Shown: positions 8,193 to 17,769 of the stretch, one piece after another
How positions within the stretch are numbered: the stretch's first letter is position 1
Layout: the number at the start of each line of letters is the position of its first letter
The notes under the pieces: generated by a model
Databases searched by the model: none
Seen by the model: only the letters and a program-made list of their open reading frames with translations
Told to the model about the DNA's origin: nothing
Origin: Tenacibaculum soleae
GTDB taxonomy: Bacteria > Bacteroidota > Bacteroidia > Flavobacteriales > Flavobacteriaceae
DNA length: 64,000 nt
Assembly (NCBI RefSeq): GCF_001693415.1
Contig: NZ_MAKX01000002.1
Span: 186,001 to 250,000, forward strand
Direction of reading: 5' to 3'
Translations under genes and position numbers: made by a program

Positions 8193-8660
8193 ATGAAGAA
8201 AATAGCAGTAGCAATTGCATTCATTCTTTCAACAGGAGTATTTGTTTCTTGTGGTAATGGAAATGCAGCATCTAAAGTAAAAAAAGAAAATATAGAAAAC
8301 GCTGAAAAAAGAGATGTATCTATTAATGCAGGAGCAGCTTCTATTTCTTTTGATAAAGAAGAGTATAACTTTGGTACTGTTACCGAAGGTGAAGTTGTAA
8401 AAACGACTTTTACAGTAACCAATACTGGTAAAACTGATTTAGTTATTACAAATGCAAAAGCTAGTTGTGGTTGTACGGTACCTGTATGGCCTAGAGAAGC
8501 TATTGCACCTGGTAAAACAGGCGAAATTCAAGTTAGTTTTAACACAAACGGTAAACCAAACAGGCAATCAAAGTCTATTACCTTAACTACTAACACTAAA
8601 AAAGGAAGAGAAGTTTTAAAAATTTCTGGTATGGTAACTCCTAAAAACAGAGCTGTATAA
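8193..8660 (+). CDS. DUF1573 lipoprotein
   Basis: A 155-residue protein with a lipoprotein signal peptide: a basic start, a hydrophobic core and the lipobox FVSC with Cys20. The mature part is a single DUF1573 immunoglobulin-like domain with YNFGTVTEGEVVKTTFTVTN, SCGCTVPVWP and PGKTGEIQVSF. The family is abundant in Bacteroidetes and is thought to be periplasmic or surface-anchored, with no known activity. The ATG at 8193 is chosen because it gives a clean signal peptide; an upstream frame opens inside nusB. The stop codon overlaps the yajC start by one base (TAATG), so the two are translationally coupled. Confidence 0.88.
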   Translation: MKKIAVAIAFILSTGVFVSCGNGNAASKVKKENIENAEKRDVSINAGAASISFDKEEYNFGTVTEGEVVKTTFTVTNTGKTDLVITNAKASCGCTVPVWPREAIAPGKTGEIQVSFNTNGKPNRQSKSITLTTNTKKGREVLKISGMVTPKNRAV

Positions 8661-8968
8661 TGTTTTTACAAGCAAGCACACAAGAAAGCATTATGAACAT
8701 GCTTCCGTTCGTAGCCATGATTGGTGTTTTTTATTTTTTGATTATTCGCCCACAAATGAAACGTCAAAAAAATGAAAAAAACTTTCAAACAACTGTTAAA
8801 AAGGGTATCAAAATAGTTACAAGTAGTGGTATTCATGGTAAAATTGTTGAAATTAATGAAAATGACAATACCATTATTATTGAAACCGGCGCAGGTAAAA
8901 TAAAATTTGAACGCTCAGCCATTTCTATGGAATTAAGCAAAAAATACAATACTGAGGTTAAAAAATAA
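8660..8968 (+). CDS. yajC: Preprotein translocase subunit YajC
   Basis: A 102-residue inner-membrane protein with one N-terminal transmembrane helix (FVAMIGVFYFLIIRPQMKRQK) and the typical small cytoplasmic domain (VKKGIKIVTSSGIHGKIVEI, IIIETGAGKIKFERSAI). YajC associates with SecDF and the holotranslocon. The IRPQ motif after the helix is diagnostic. The start overlaps the stop of the DUF1573 gene by one base, and a strong terminator follows. Confidence 0.95.
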   Translation: MFLQASTQESIMNMLPFVAMIGVFYFLIIRPQMKRQKNEKNFQTTVKKGIKIVTSSGIHGKIVEINENDNTIIIETGAGKIKFERSAISMELSKKYNTEVKK

Positions 8969-8984
8969 CCTAAGTATTTTATCA

Positions 8985-9016
8985 TAAAAAAAGAGCGCTA
9001 ATTAGCGCTCTTTTTT
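8985..9016 (+). terminator. Rho-independent terminator after yajC
   Basis: A perfect stem AAGAGCGCTAATTAGCGCTC flanked by A-run and T-run, 16 bases after the yajC stop. It closes the nusB-DUF1573-yajC unit. Confidence 0.93.
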
Positions 9017-9049
9017 GTTTTTTATGTAGATTGCAATATATTGATCATT

Positions 9050-9973
9050 TTGAAAAAAAAATTAAACATACCTAAAACCTTTTTTGGCTTTTTACTAGCT
9101 TCTGTTTTCTTTTGGCTGCTAATAAACCTTTCAAAAGAATATACAACTGAAATAACAATAGATACAGTATATACTAATTTACCTGTTGATAAAACAATTA
9201 TAGCCACTCCTATAAAAAAAATAATCCTGCTTGTAAAAGGCAGTGGTTTTAAATTGATTTCTACAAATTTAACAAGTAATGCTTTGAGGTTAGATTTAAA
9301 AAAAATAAACAAAAAAAAAGCTACTGACTATTATTTTTTAACAAAAAAAATACAAACAGAAATACAGGATCAGTTAAAATCAGGCATAAAATTAATTAGC
9401 ACTAAAAGAGATACAATACCTTTAAAAATAGGAACTTTGCACTCTAAAAAAGTACCTATAAAAACCGATTTAGACATCACTTTTCAACTTGGTCATGATT
9501 TAGCAAAACCTATAAATTTAAACCCAGATTCAGTGTTAATTTCAGGAGAACAATCGCTATTAAAAGAAATTAACTTTTTGAATTTACAAAGTATAAAGCT
9601 TGAAAATGTTTCTGAAAGTACTACTATAAATACTACAATTAATGTGCCTAAAAACATTAAAGCAACTATTAGCAATGTGAAAGTAAATATTATCGTTGAT
9701 AAATTTACTGAAGGAGAAACTGAAATTCCTATTTTAATAAAAAATGCACCCAAAGGAATAAATATTTTCCCGAAGAAAGTCAAGATAACCTATAAAGTTG
9801 GATTAAAAAATTTTAATAAAGTAAACCCAAATCTTTTTAAAGTTGTATGTGATTACAACCAAGTTAAAAATAATGAGGCCTCTTTTTTAACCCCCAAAAT
9901 AGTAGAAGCACCAAATTTTGTTACTCAAATAAGAGTAAGTCCCAAAAAAATAGATTTTTTAATACATAAATAA
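9050..9973 (+). CDS. YbbR-like domain protein
   Basis: A 307-residue protein with an N-terminal transmembrane anchor (FFGFLLASVFFWLLINL, about residues 10-27) and a periplasmic region of YbbR-like beta repeats (TIDTVYTNLPVDKTI, PLKIGTLHSKKVPIKTDL, NPDSVLISGEQSLL, VSPKKIDFLI). YbbR repeats occur in CdaR, the regulator of the diadenylate cyclase CdaA, but no cdaA gene is in the window. The start is TTG; 9050 gives LKKKLNIP as a basic lead, while TTG at 9041 would add three residues. The last codon overlaps the coaE start by one base, so the two form a tight pair. Confidence 0.75.
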   Translation: MKKKLNIPKTFFGFLLASVFFWLLINLSKEYTTEITIDTVYTNLPVDKTIIATPIKKIILLVKGSGFKLISTNLTSNALRLDLKKINKKKATDYYFLTKKIQTEIQDQLKSGIKLISTKRDTIPLKIGTLHSKKVPIKTDLDITFQLGHDLAKPINLNPDSVLISGEQSLLKEINFLNLQSIKLENVSESTTINTTINVPKNIKATISNVKVNIIVDKFTEGETEIPILIKNAPKGINIFPKKVKITYKVGLKNFNKVNPNLFKVVCDYNQVKNNEASFLTPKIVEAPNFVTQIRVSPKKIDFLIHK

Positions 9974-10563
9974 TGGTCATAGGTATAACAGGTGGTATTG
10001 GTAGCGGAAAGTCTACCATTGTAAAGATGTTTTCACAATTTAAAAACATCGCAATATATACTGCTGATAATGAAGCTAAAAAATTAATGAACGCTTCTGA
10101 AGAGATAAAAATACAATTAATTTCAATATTCGGAGAAGAAGTATACAAAAACAACCAACTTAACAGACCATATTTAGCCAATATTGTTTTTAACAACAAA
10201 CAAAAACTAACTATTTTAAATAGTATTGTACACCCTGTTGTAAATGATCATTTTCAAGATTTCATTTCTGAAAACTCCAAAAAAGATTACATTTTATATG
10301 AGAATGCGATTTTATTTGAAAATGGGAGCAATACTTTTTGTGATAAGATAATTACTGTAACCGCGCCTGAAAACATCAGGGTTCAACGTATTTTAAAAAG
10401 AGATAACACTACAATAGAAGCCGTTAAAAACAGAATTAAAAATCAATGGGGCCAAGAAAAAAAAACATTACAATCTCATTACATCATTGAAAACCTTACA
10501 CTTACTAAATCTCAACAAGAAACATTACGTATTCATAATATTTTAACAAAAAATAATAAATAA
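9973..10563 (+). CDS. coaE: Dephospho-CoA kinase
   Basis: A 196-residue P-loop kinase performing the last step of coenzyme A synthesis, phosphorylating the 3'-hydroxyl of dephospho-CoA. The P-loop GITGGIGSGKST lies at residues 4-15; ADNEAKKLMN, NRPYLANIVFNN, LNSIVHPVV and the lid VQRILKRDN are family landmarks. Length is normal. It is translationally coupled to the YbbR-like gene through a TAATG overlap, a pairing common in Flavobacteriia. Confidence 0.95.
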   Translation: MVIGITGGIGSGKSTIVKMFSQFKNIAIYTADNEAKKLMNASEEIKIQLISIFGEEVYKNNQLNRPYLANIVFNNKQKLTILNSIVHPVVNDHFQDFISENSKKDYILYENAILFENGSNTFCDKIITVTAPENIRVQRILKRDNTTIEAVKNRIKNQWGQEKKTLQSHYIIENLTLTKSQQETLRIHNILTKNNK

Positions 10564-10660
10564 GTTGCAGTTTCTTAATAATTTATCTTAAAATTATCTT
10601 AATTTTACACAAACTCTGTTAATCTAAGTTAAAAGAGAATATCCCTTCATTTTATTGATT

Positions 10661-10668
10661 TATTTTTG
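10661..10668 (+). promoter_or_regulatory. -7 box immediately before the histidine kinase gene
   Basis: TATTTTTG ends only four bases before the ATG at 10673. If used, transcription would begin at or within a base or two of the start codon, giving a leaderless mRNA. No -33 TTTG is seen at the expected distance. Confidence 0.45.
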
Positions 10669-10672
10669 AGTA

Positions 10673-12238
10673 ATGGGTAAAAAAATCTTTATTCTTATTG
10701 TTGTTTTAATGAGTATTTCTTTAATAGGAATCATCTCTGTTCAAATTTATTGGATTAAGGATGCTATAAAGAATAAACAGCAACAATTTGACAACAACGT
10801 TACAATTGCATTGGCTAGAACTTCTGAAAGGATAAAAGATAGAGAGTACTCTGAATTTCTTCAAAATAATCAGGAGTTTCTTAAAGATAAAAAATTTGTT
10901 TCTGATGCCGAAATAACCACTTATCTTTTTCAACAAATAGACACCACTAATAAAAGAAAATTTACCTTTGGTACTACCATTTTAGGTGAAAGTATAAAAA
11001 TGCCAGGAGATTTTATAAATAATGACTCAATAGTTTTAAAGCGTTATTCTGGTAAGGAAGACTTTTATTTTTCGCAGGTAATCAAGGCTGAAAACAATGA
11101 TTTTAATTCTTTTACTGAAGAAAACAGTTTTTCAACTTTTAAAAATTACCCAAAATTTAACAGGCAATTAATTGAAAATATGTTGCGTCAACGAAATAGA
11201 CTATACCCAATTAATCAGCGCATCAGTAATAAAGAACTAAACTTTACGATACAAGAAGAATTGGCTAAAATGAACATAACGCAAAGTTTTAAGTATGGCG
11301 TTTATGAAGATGGTTTAGCAACACAGTTAAAATCTGGATATTTTAATATACACCCAAAAGATGCTAGCTACCCTTTGTTTAAAGATGATAATGGTAATAG
11401 CAAATATAAGTTATATATAAAATTTCCTAATGAGCGTAAAAATTTATTATCAGGAATGATGAAAATTTTAGGCCTCTCATTATTATTTATTGGTATTATT
11501 ATTGCAGCATTTTCAACATCATTGTATCAACTAGTACGTCAAAAAAAGATATCTGAAATAAAAACAGATTTTATTAATAACATGACACATGAGTTTAAAA
11601 CACCAATTGCTACTATTAATTTAGCTTTAGATGCTATTAGAAACCCTAAAATAATTGCAGATCAAGACAAAGTAAAACGCTACGTACAAATGATCCGTGA
11701 GGAAAATAAACGTATGCATGGTCAGGTTGAAAATGTATTACGAATTTCAAGATTAGAAAAAAATCAAATAGAAATAAGTAAGGATGCTACTGATATGCAC
11801 GACACAATAGAAGAAGCTATTGAACATATTCAGTTACTTGTAGATGATAAAAAAGGAAGTGTAACATCACATTTTCAAGCAATATCAACCGAAGTATTAG
11901 GTAATCAATTTCATCTAACAAATATAATTGTAAACATGTTAGAAAATGCTTTAAAATACTCCAGTGAAGCACCTAAAATTGATGTATATACAGAAAGTAC
12001 TAACAAATATTTTATCTTTAAAATAAAAGATGAAGGAATAGGAATGAGTAAAAATGCTCAGAAATATGTTTTTGATAAATTTTATAGAGAACATAAAGGA
12101 AACATACATAATGTAAAAGGCCATGGTTTAGGTTTAGCCTATGTAAAAGAAATTATAGACAGCCACCAAGGTAGCGTTCATGTTGAAAGTGAAAAAGGTA
12201 AAGGAAGCTTATTTACAGTAAAATTACCATTAATATAA
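10673..12238 (+). CDS. Sensor histidine kinase (RprX-like)
   Basis: A 521-residue membrane kinase. One transmembrane helix lies near residues 6-26 and a second near 261-285, enclosing a periplasmic sensor of about 230 residues with no recognised domain. The cytoplasmic part has the H-box FINNMTHEFKTPIATI with phospho-accepting His306, an N-box NMLENALKYS, and G-boxes DEGIGMS and GHGLGLAYVKEI. The response-regulator gene starts 10 bases after the stop. This architecture matches the Bacteroidetes RprX/RprY pair. The stimulus is not evident. Confidence 0.9.
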   Translation: MGKKIFILIVVLMSISLIGIISVQIYWIKDAIKNKQQQFDNNVTIALARTSERIKDREYSEFLQNNQEFLKDKKFVSDAEITTYLFQQIDTTNKRKFTFGTTILGESIKMPGDFINNDSIVLKRYSGKEDFYFSQVIKAENNDFNSFTEENSFSTFKNYPKFNRQLIENMLRQRNRLYPINQRISNKELNFTIQEELAKMNITQSFKYGVYEDGLATQLKSGYFNIHPKDASYPLFKDDNGNSKYKLYIKFPNERKNLLSGMMKILGLSLLFIGIIIAAFSTSLYQLVRQKKISEIKTDFINNMTHEFKTPIATINLALDAIRNPKIIADQDKVKRYVQMIREENKRMHGQVENVLRISRLEKNQIEISKDATDMHDTIEEAIEHIQLLVDDKKGSVTSHFQAISTEVLGNQFHLTNIIVNMLENALKYSSEAPKIDVYTESTNKYFIFKIKDEGIGMSKNAQKYVFDKFYREHKGNIHNVKGHGLGLAYVKEIIDSHQGSVHVESEKGKGSLFTVKLPLI

Positions 12239-12248
12239 AATAAAGAAA

Positions 12249-12947
12249 ATGGGAAGTAAAAAAATATTATTAGTAGAAGATGATCCAAATTTTGGAACAG
12301 TCCTTAAAGATTATTTAGCTTTAAATGATTATAATGTAACACATGCTAAAGACGGTATCGACGGTTTAATTATGTTTAAAAATGGTGAATATGATTTGTG
12401 CATTTTAGATGTTATGATGCCTCGTAAAGATGGTTTTTCTTTAGCGCAAGATATTCGTGTTAGTAATAAAGAAGTCCCTATTATCTTTTTAACCGCCAAA
12501 ACATTAAAAGAAGATGTTTTAAGAGGATACCAAGTAGGTGCTGATGATTACTTAAACAAACCTTTTGACTCTGAAGTTTTATTACACAAAATAAAAGCAA
12601 TTTTACAACGTAAGGAAAACGAAAAATCTAGTGATTCAGACGAGTTTGAATTTAAGATTGGTGGATTTGATTTTAACTCAAAACTTCGACATTTATCATT
12701 TAAAGGTGAAGAAGCTCAAAAACTTTCACCAAAAGAAAGTAAATTATTACGAATGTTAGCCGTTCATAAAAACGATTTAATGCCACGTGAATTAGCATTA
12801 ACAAAAATATGGAGAGACGATAATTACTTTACTTCTCGTAGTATGGATGTATATATAGCTAAGCTTCGTAAATATTTAAAGGCTGATGAAAATGTTGAAA
12901 TTCTTAACATTCACGGTGAAGGCTTTCGATTAATTGAAAAAATATAA
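12249..12947 (+). CDS. OmpR-family response regulator (RprY-like)
   Basis: A 232-residue regulator with an N-terminal receiver (phosphorylation site Asp54 in LCILDVMMP, Thr82, Lys103 in YLNKPF) and a C-terminal winged helix (about residues 130-230; KLSPKESKLLRMLAVH, RSMDVYIAKLRKYLK, GEGFRLIE). It is the evident partner of the kinase directly upstream and shares its transcript. All receiver residues needed for phosphotransfer are present. Targets are unknown. Confidence 0.93.
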   Translation: MGSKKILLVEDDPNFGTVLKDYLALNDYNVTHAKDGIDGLIMFKNGEYDLCILDVMMPRKDGFSLAQDIRVSNKEVPIIFLTAKTLKEDVLRGYQVGADDYLNKPFDSEVLLHKIKAILQRKENEKSSDSDEFEFKIGGFDFNSKLRHLSFKGEEAQKLSPKESKLLRMLAVHKNDLMPRELALTKIWRDDNYFTSRSMDVYIAKLRKYLKADENVEILNIHGEGFRLIEKI

Positions 12948-12970
12948 CACCTTATAAGTAATTTTTAACT

Positions 12971-13006
12971 AAAGACTTCCTTTTTATTGGAAGTCTTTTC
13001 TTTTTT
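12971..13006 (+). terminator. Rho-independent terminator after the two-component operon
   Basis: The arms AAAGACTTCC and GGAAGTCTTT surround an 8-base loop, followed by a T-rich run. Confidence 0.85.
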
Positions 13007-13068
13007 ATAAATTGTAACAATAATTTTTGTCATTCGTCTAATATCTATAATCAACAAAACCGAAAAAT

Positions 13069-13968
13069 TTGGAAACCATTTTATCAATAAAAAACCTCGA
13101 TAAAAAATACGGTAAAGTTCATGCTGTAAATAATCTATCTTTTGATATTCAAAAAGGAAATGTATACGGTATTCTTGGCCCTAACGGAAGTGGAAAATCA
13201 ACCACCTTAGGTATTATTTTAAATGTAGTAAACAAAACATCTGGTAATTTTAGTTGGTTTGATGGAAAGTTATCTACACATGAAGCTTTAAAAAAAGTAG
13301 GAGCTATTATTGAGCGTCCAAACTTTTATCCTTACATGACAGCAGTTCAAAACCTACAATTAATTTGTAAAATAAAAGGGGTTTCAGCTGATAAAATTGA
13401 AGAAAAACTTAAAATAGTAAACCTTTACGAAAGAAGAAACAGCCAATTTAAAACCTATTCTTTAGGGATGAAACAACGTTTGGCAATTGCATCGGCCTTG
13501 TTAAACGATCCTGAAATATTAATTTTAGACGAACCTACCAATGGATTAGATCCGCAAGGAATCCACGAAATTCGTCAAATCATAAAAAATATTGCCAAAA
13601 ACGGAACTACTATTTTATTAGCATCTCACCTACTTGATGAAGTAGAAAAAGTTTGTACCCACGTTCTTATTATTAGAAACGGAGTAAAACTATACAGCGG
13701 TAGTGTAGACAACATGGTTGTTTCAAACGGAGTTATAGAAGTAAAAACCGATGACGATATTGATAAATTAGTTAATGTTTTAAAAAACTATTATGAAATT
13801 GCCACTGTTGATGTTGAAGGAGATTTAGTTACTGCCCGTTTAGAAAACGAAATTTCAGCATCACAATTAAACAAATACTTATATGATAACGGAGTAATTG
13901 TATCGCATTTAGTTAAGCGTAAACTTAGCTTAGAACAACAATTTTTAGATTTAACAAACAACAACTAA
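13069..13968 (+). CDS. ABC transporter ATP-binding protein
   Basis: A 299-residue soluble ATPase of the CcmA/NatA type: Walker A GPNGSGKST (about residue 40), signature YSLGMKQRLAIASALL, Walker B ILILDEPTNGLDP with the catalytic Glu, and an H-loop in LLASHLLDEVEK. A C-terminal extension of about 80 residues follows the nucleotide-binding domain, as in drug- and antibiotic-export ATPases. The start codon is TTG at 13069 (METILSIKNL). The permease gene begins 10 bases after the stop, so the two form one export system; substrate unknown. Confidence 0.9.
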   Translation: METILSIKNLDKKYGKVHAVNNLSFDIQKGNVYGILGPNGSGKSTTLGIILNVVNKTSGNFSWFDGKLSTHEALKKVGAIIERPNFYPYMTAVQNLQLICKIKGVSADKIEEKLKIVNLYERRNSQFKTYSLGMKQRLAIASALLNDPEILILDEPTNGLDPQGIHEIRQIIKNIAKNGTTILLASHLLDEVEKVCTHVLIIRNGVKLYSGSVDNMVVSNGVIEVKTDDDIDKLVNVLKNYYEIATVDVEGDLVTARLENEISASQLNKYLYDNGVIVSHLVKRKLSLEQQFLDLTNNN

Positions 13969-13978
13969 TTCAACTATT

Positions 13979-14827
13979 ATGTTACGCCTTTTATATATAG
14001 AATTTCATAAATTAAGATACAATAAAGCTAGTAAAATACTTTCAATCATCTATTTTGCACTACTAACTTCAGTTGCATTAATAGCTGCTATCAAATTTGA
14101 TATCGGCCCTATAAAATTTCATTTAGCAGACCAAGGTATTTTTAACTTTCCATACATTTGGCACTTTAACACCTATATGGCAGCCATTTTTAAGTTTTTT
14201 TTACTACTGGTAATAGTATCTATGATGGCAAATGAATACAGTTACAAAACCTTAAAACAAAACTTAATTGATGGTTTAAGTAAAAAAGAATTTATCCTTT
14301 CTAAATTTTATACCGTAATCGTTTTTGCATTAGTATCAACTCTTTTTGTTTTTGTTATTTCATTAATATTAGGTGCTTTATATTCTGATTTTAATGAACT
14401 TTCAATAATTTTCTCAAATCTAAGTTACTTAGTTGCTTTTTTTATTAAACTAGTAGGCTTCTTTTCTTTCGGATTATTTTTAGGCATATTAATTAAAAGA
14501 TCTGCCTTTGCTGTTGCCGCAATGATTGTGTGGTTAATTATAGAAAGCATTTTTAAAGGGTATTTATTTTGGACATTTAAAGATTTAAAAACAAGCACTG
14601 AAGAAGCTGTAAACTCAATCATGCAATTTTTTCCGCTTGAAGCAATGGCAAACTTAATTAAAGAACCCTTTACAAGGTTAGGTGCTGTTAAATCTGTAGC
14701 AAATCAAATAGGTGAAAATTTCACGAAAGATTATACTGTTAGTTTTCTTAATATTGTAATTGTTCTTGTTTGGATATCTATTTTTATATATGCTTCATAT
14801 TTTTTGTTAAAAAAAAGAGATTTATAG
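13979..14827 (+). CDS. ABC transporter permease (ABC-2 type)
   Basis: A 282-residue membrane protein with six predicted helices (SIIYFALLTSVALIAAIKF, FKFFLLLVIVSMMA, VIVFALVSTLFVFVISLIL, YLVAFFIKLVGFFSFGLFLG, AVAAMIVWLIIESIFKG, IVIVLVWISIFIYASYFLL). It starts MLRLLYIEFHKLRYNKAS, a cytoplasmic lead typical of ABC-2 permeases that sit beside NatA-type ATPases. It presumably dimerises and works with the ATPase encoded 10 bases upstream. No terminator is seen before the next gene. Confidence 0.85.
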   Translation: MLRLLYIEFHKLRYNKASKILSIIYFALLTSVALIAAIKFDIGPIKFHLADQGIFNFPYIWHFNTYMAAIFKFFLLLVIVSMMANEYSYKTLKQNLIDGLSKKEFILSKFYTVIVFALVSTLFVFVISLILGALYSDFNELSIIFSNLSYLVAFFIKLVGFFSFGLFLGILIKRSAFAVAAMIVWLIIESIFKGYLFWTFKDLKTSTEEAVNSIMQFFPLEAMANLIKEPFTRLGAVKSVANQIGENFTKDYTVSFLNIVIVLVWISIFIYASYFLLKKRDL

Positions 14828-14877
14828 AGGGTATTAAGTAGTTTAGCTGTTTTATCATAACATAAATTACTTCTACA

Positions 14878-17725
14878 ATGAAGAAAACACTATTATTATT
14901 AGTCTTATTTACCTCATTTACCATACACAGTCAAAAAGAAGCTAATTTTTGGTTTTTTGGAAGGAATGCTGGGATAAACTTTAATAATAACATTGTTACT
15001 TCTTTAAATAATGGATTATTAAATACCGATGAAGGTTGTTCTTCTATTGCTGATGAAAACGGAAATCTTTTGTTTTATTCAGATGGAATAAATGTTTGGA
15101 CAAAGAACCATGAATTAATGAAATATTCAAGTGGTTCACTTGCTAATAATTTACAAGGAAATCCTTCAAGTACACAATCAGGTTTAATTGTTCCAAACCC
15201 TGAAAATAAAGACATTTATTACATTTTTACAGTAGGAACAGATTATGTTGGAAACAATAGCACCTACCCTACTAACCCTGGTTTTAATTTTTATACAATT
15301 GATATATCAAAAGGAGATGGAGGTGAAATCACTAATGGACCAATAAACCTTTCTGATGGAAAAGATTTAACTTGGTCAGAAAAAGTAACAGCAGTTCAAG
15401 GAAAAAACTGTACCGAATTTTGGATTCTTTCTATAGTACAAAACACTTTTTATGCTTATAAAATTGATAAAGATGGTGTAAAAAATACTGCTCCAGTTAT
15501 TTCATTATCATCATATTTTTTAAACGATAAAAGAGGTTATTTAAAAGCTTCTCCTGATGGAACTAAAATAGCGTTAGCTGATTATACAAATGACGAAAGT
15601 GGTCGATTTGTTTTATATGATTTTAATAATATTACTGGAAAAATAACCTCTAACGGTCAAATTCTAACCAATGGACATTCAGACGGAAGCCCTTATGGAG
15701 TAGAGTTTTCACAAAATTCAACAAAATTATACACCTCTACATATAAACAAAACTCTGGCACTTTTAATATTCTTCAATACGATTTATTAAATACAAATAT
15801 ATCGAGTTCCAAAACAACTGTTTGGTCAGGTATTGGATACCGAGGAGCTTTACAGTTAGGACCGGATGGAAAAATTTACGCTTCAATACCTGATAAAACA
15901 CACTTAGGAGCTATTCAAAATCCAGAAGATGCAGCCGCAAACATTATATTTAATCCAAATGCTGTTTTTTTAGAAGGTGCAATATCATCACAAGGATTGC
16001 CTCCTTTTATACAGTCTTTTTTTGCTCCAGTAAATATAGTTAACAAAGCAACAAACGAAATTTTAACCAATGCTACTCAAATATTCTGTATTGGAGAAAC
16101 TTACGAGATTGAACCTGAAAAAAATGATCTTACCGATACCTATACTTGGTATAAAGATGGGGCTGAAATTGCAACAACCAGATCATTAACAATTGATAGC
16201 ACCAATTTTGGTAGTGGATTATATGAAGTTAAAATAGAATCTACTTCAGATTGTAAAAAAACATTTACCGGAAAAGTTCAAATTTATTTCGAACCTAAAC
16301 CTACTATTAACAATATACCAACCTATATTCAATGTGATTTTGACAGCAACCCTGTTGATGGGTTTACCTCTTTTAATCTTCAACATTTAGAAAATAATTT
16401 AGTAAACGATACTACAAATATATTATTCGATTTTTTCGAAACATCAGATAATAATTTCTTGTCACCTTTAAATAAAACAAATTATACAAATAGTGTTTCA
16501 ATCAATCATTCAATAGTAGTAAGAGCTACAAACACCATAACAAATTGTTATCAAACAGCAACAATCAACTTACAGGTAAACCCTACTGGTTTAACTTCTT
16601 ATACCAATGAATATATTCCCGAGTTAGATGAAAGTGCATTAACCTTAAATGCACAATTTAGTATTGGTTCTAATAATGGTATTTTTGATTTTTCATTAAA
16701 AACCCAACAAATAATAACCAATTCTAGGAGCATTATCTGAAATAACTCATGATTTTCAATATTATCGTACTCCTGAAGATGCTTCATTACAAATAAATCA
16801 AATTTTACCGCCATACGAAGATGAATTTTTTACGGACAACTCAGATATATACGTAAGAATTTCAAATAAAGGGGTTAATTCCTGTGAAGCGGTAGGTAAT
16901 TTTAAAATTTTTGTTGAAAAACTACCTACTCCTCAAGGTGATTTAAGTGAAACTATTTTATGTATTGATAACCCTAGAAAAAATCCTCAACTTCAAACTG
17001 TTTTATTAAACGCTGATACAGGTATTATTACTGACACTTATAAATGGTATTTAAACAATATCTTAATCTCTGGTGAAACATCAGCTATACATAATGCTAC
17101 TTCTGCGGGAGAATATAAAGTGGAAGCTTATCGAAACCACCCTAATATAACCAACCCTTACATAGGGTATAATACTTTTTTTGTAAAAGAATCTAACCAA
17201 GCTTTAGTTGTAAAAATAACATCTGTTGATGACAACGATATACTTAACAATAATAAAATTGAAATTACTATAGATGGTATTGGTGATTATGAATATGCTT
17301 TAAACAGTACAAATCTTAGTGATTTTGTAAAAGGAAAAGAAAACTTATCTCACACTTTCACAAATATCCCTCCTGGTTTAAATACTATATCAATCAGAGA
17401 TCGAAATGGATGTGGAATTACATCTTCTAACCAAATTTCTATAATTTATTTTCAACGTCATTTTACTCCAAATAACGATGGGTATAATGATACTTGGAAT
17501 ATTTTAGGCATTAATAATAACTATTATACAGTTGTCAACGTTCAAATTTTTAATAGATATGGAAAATTAATTAAAAAAATAACTGATAAAAACTCAACAG
17601 GATGGGACGGGACATACAATGGTACAGTTCTACCATCTAATGATTATTGGTATAACGCAAAACTAATTAACGTCAATGGTCTAGTTCGTGAAAAAAATGG
17701 TCATTTTTCTCTTCTTAAAAAATAA
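14878..17725 (+). pseudogene. Frameshifted T9SS type-B secreted protein (CHU_C domain)
   Basis: One gene in two frames. Frame 1 runs from the ATG at 14878 (signal peptide MKKTLLLLVLFTSFTIHSQ) to a TGA at 16738-16740, 620 residues. Frame 2 is open from 16718 and continues without a break as GALSEITHDFQYYRTPEDAS to 17725. The total, 2848 bases, is one base over a multiple of three, so one extra base or a two-base loss lies between about 16718 and 16740. The N-terminal 350 residues form a beta-propeller-like region (SPDGTKIALADYT, LGPDGKIYASIPD); Ig-like units follow, and a gliding-motility-associated C-terminal sorting domain closes it (FTPNNDGYNDTWNILG, GWDGTYNG, LPSNDYWY). The sorting signal is in the second frame, so the first product could not be secreted by T9SS. 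A sequencing error would look the same. Confidence 0.85.
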
Positions 17726-17769
17726 ACTAGACTTATATTTACCTCCTCAAAACTTTTATTTTTCTCGCT

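Noticed and set aside
16690..16745. Programmed ribosomal frameshift in the T9SS gene
   Set aside because: No slippery heptamer followed by a pseudoknot or stop-associated signal is seen; mutation or sequencing error is simpler.
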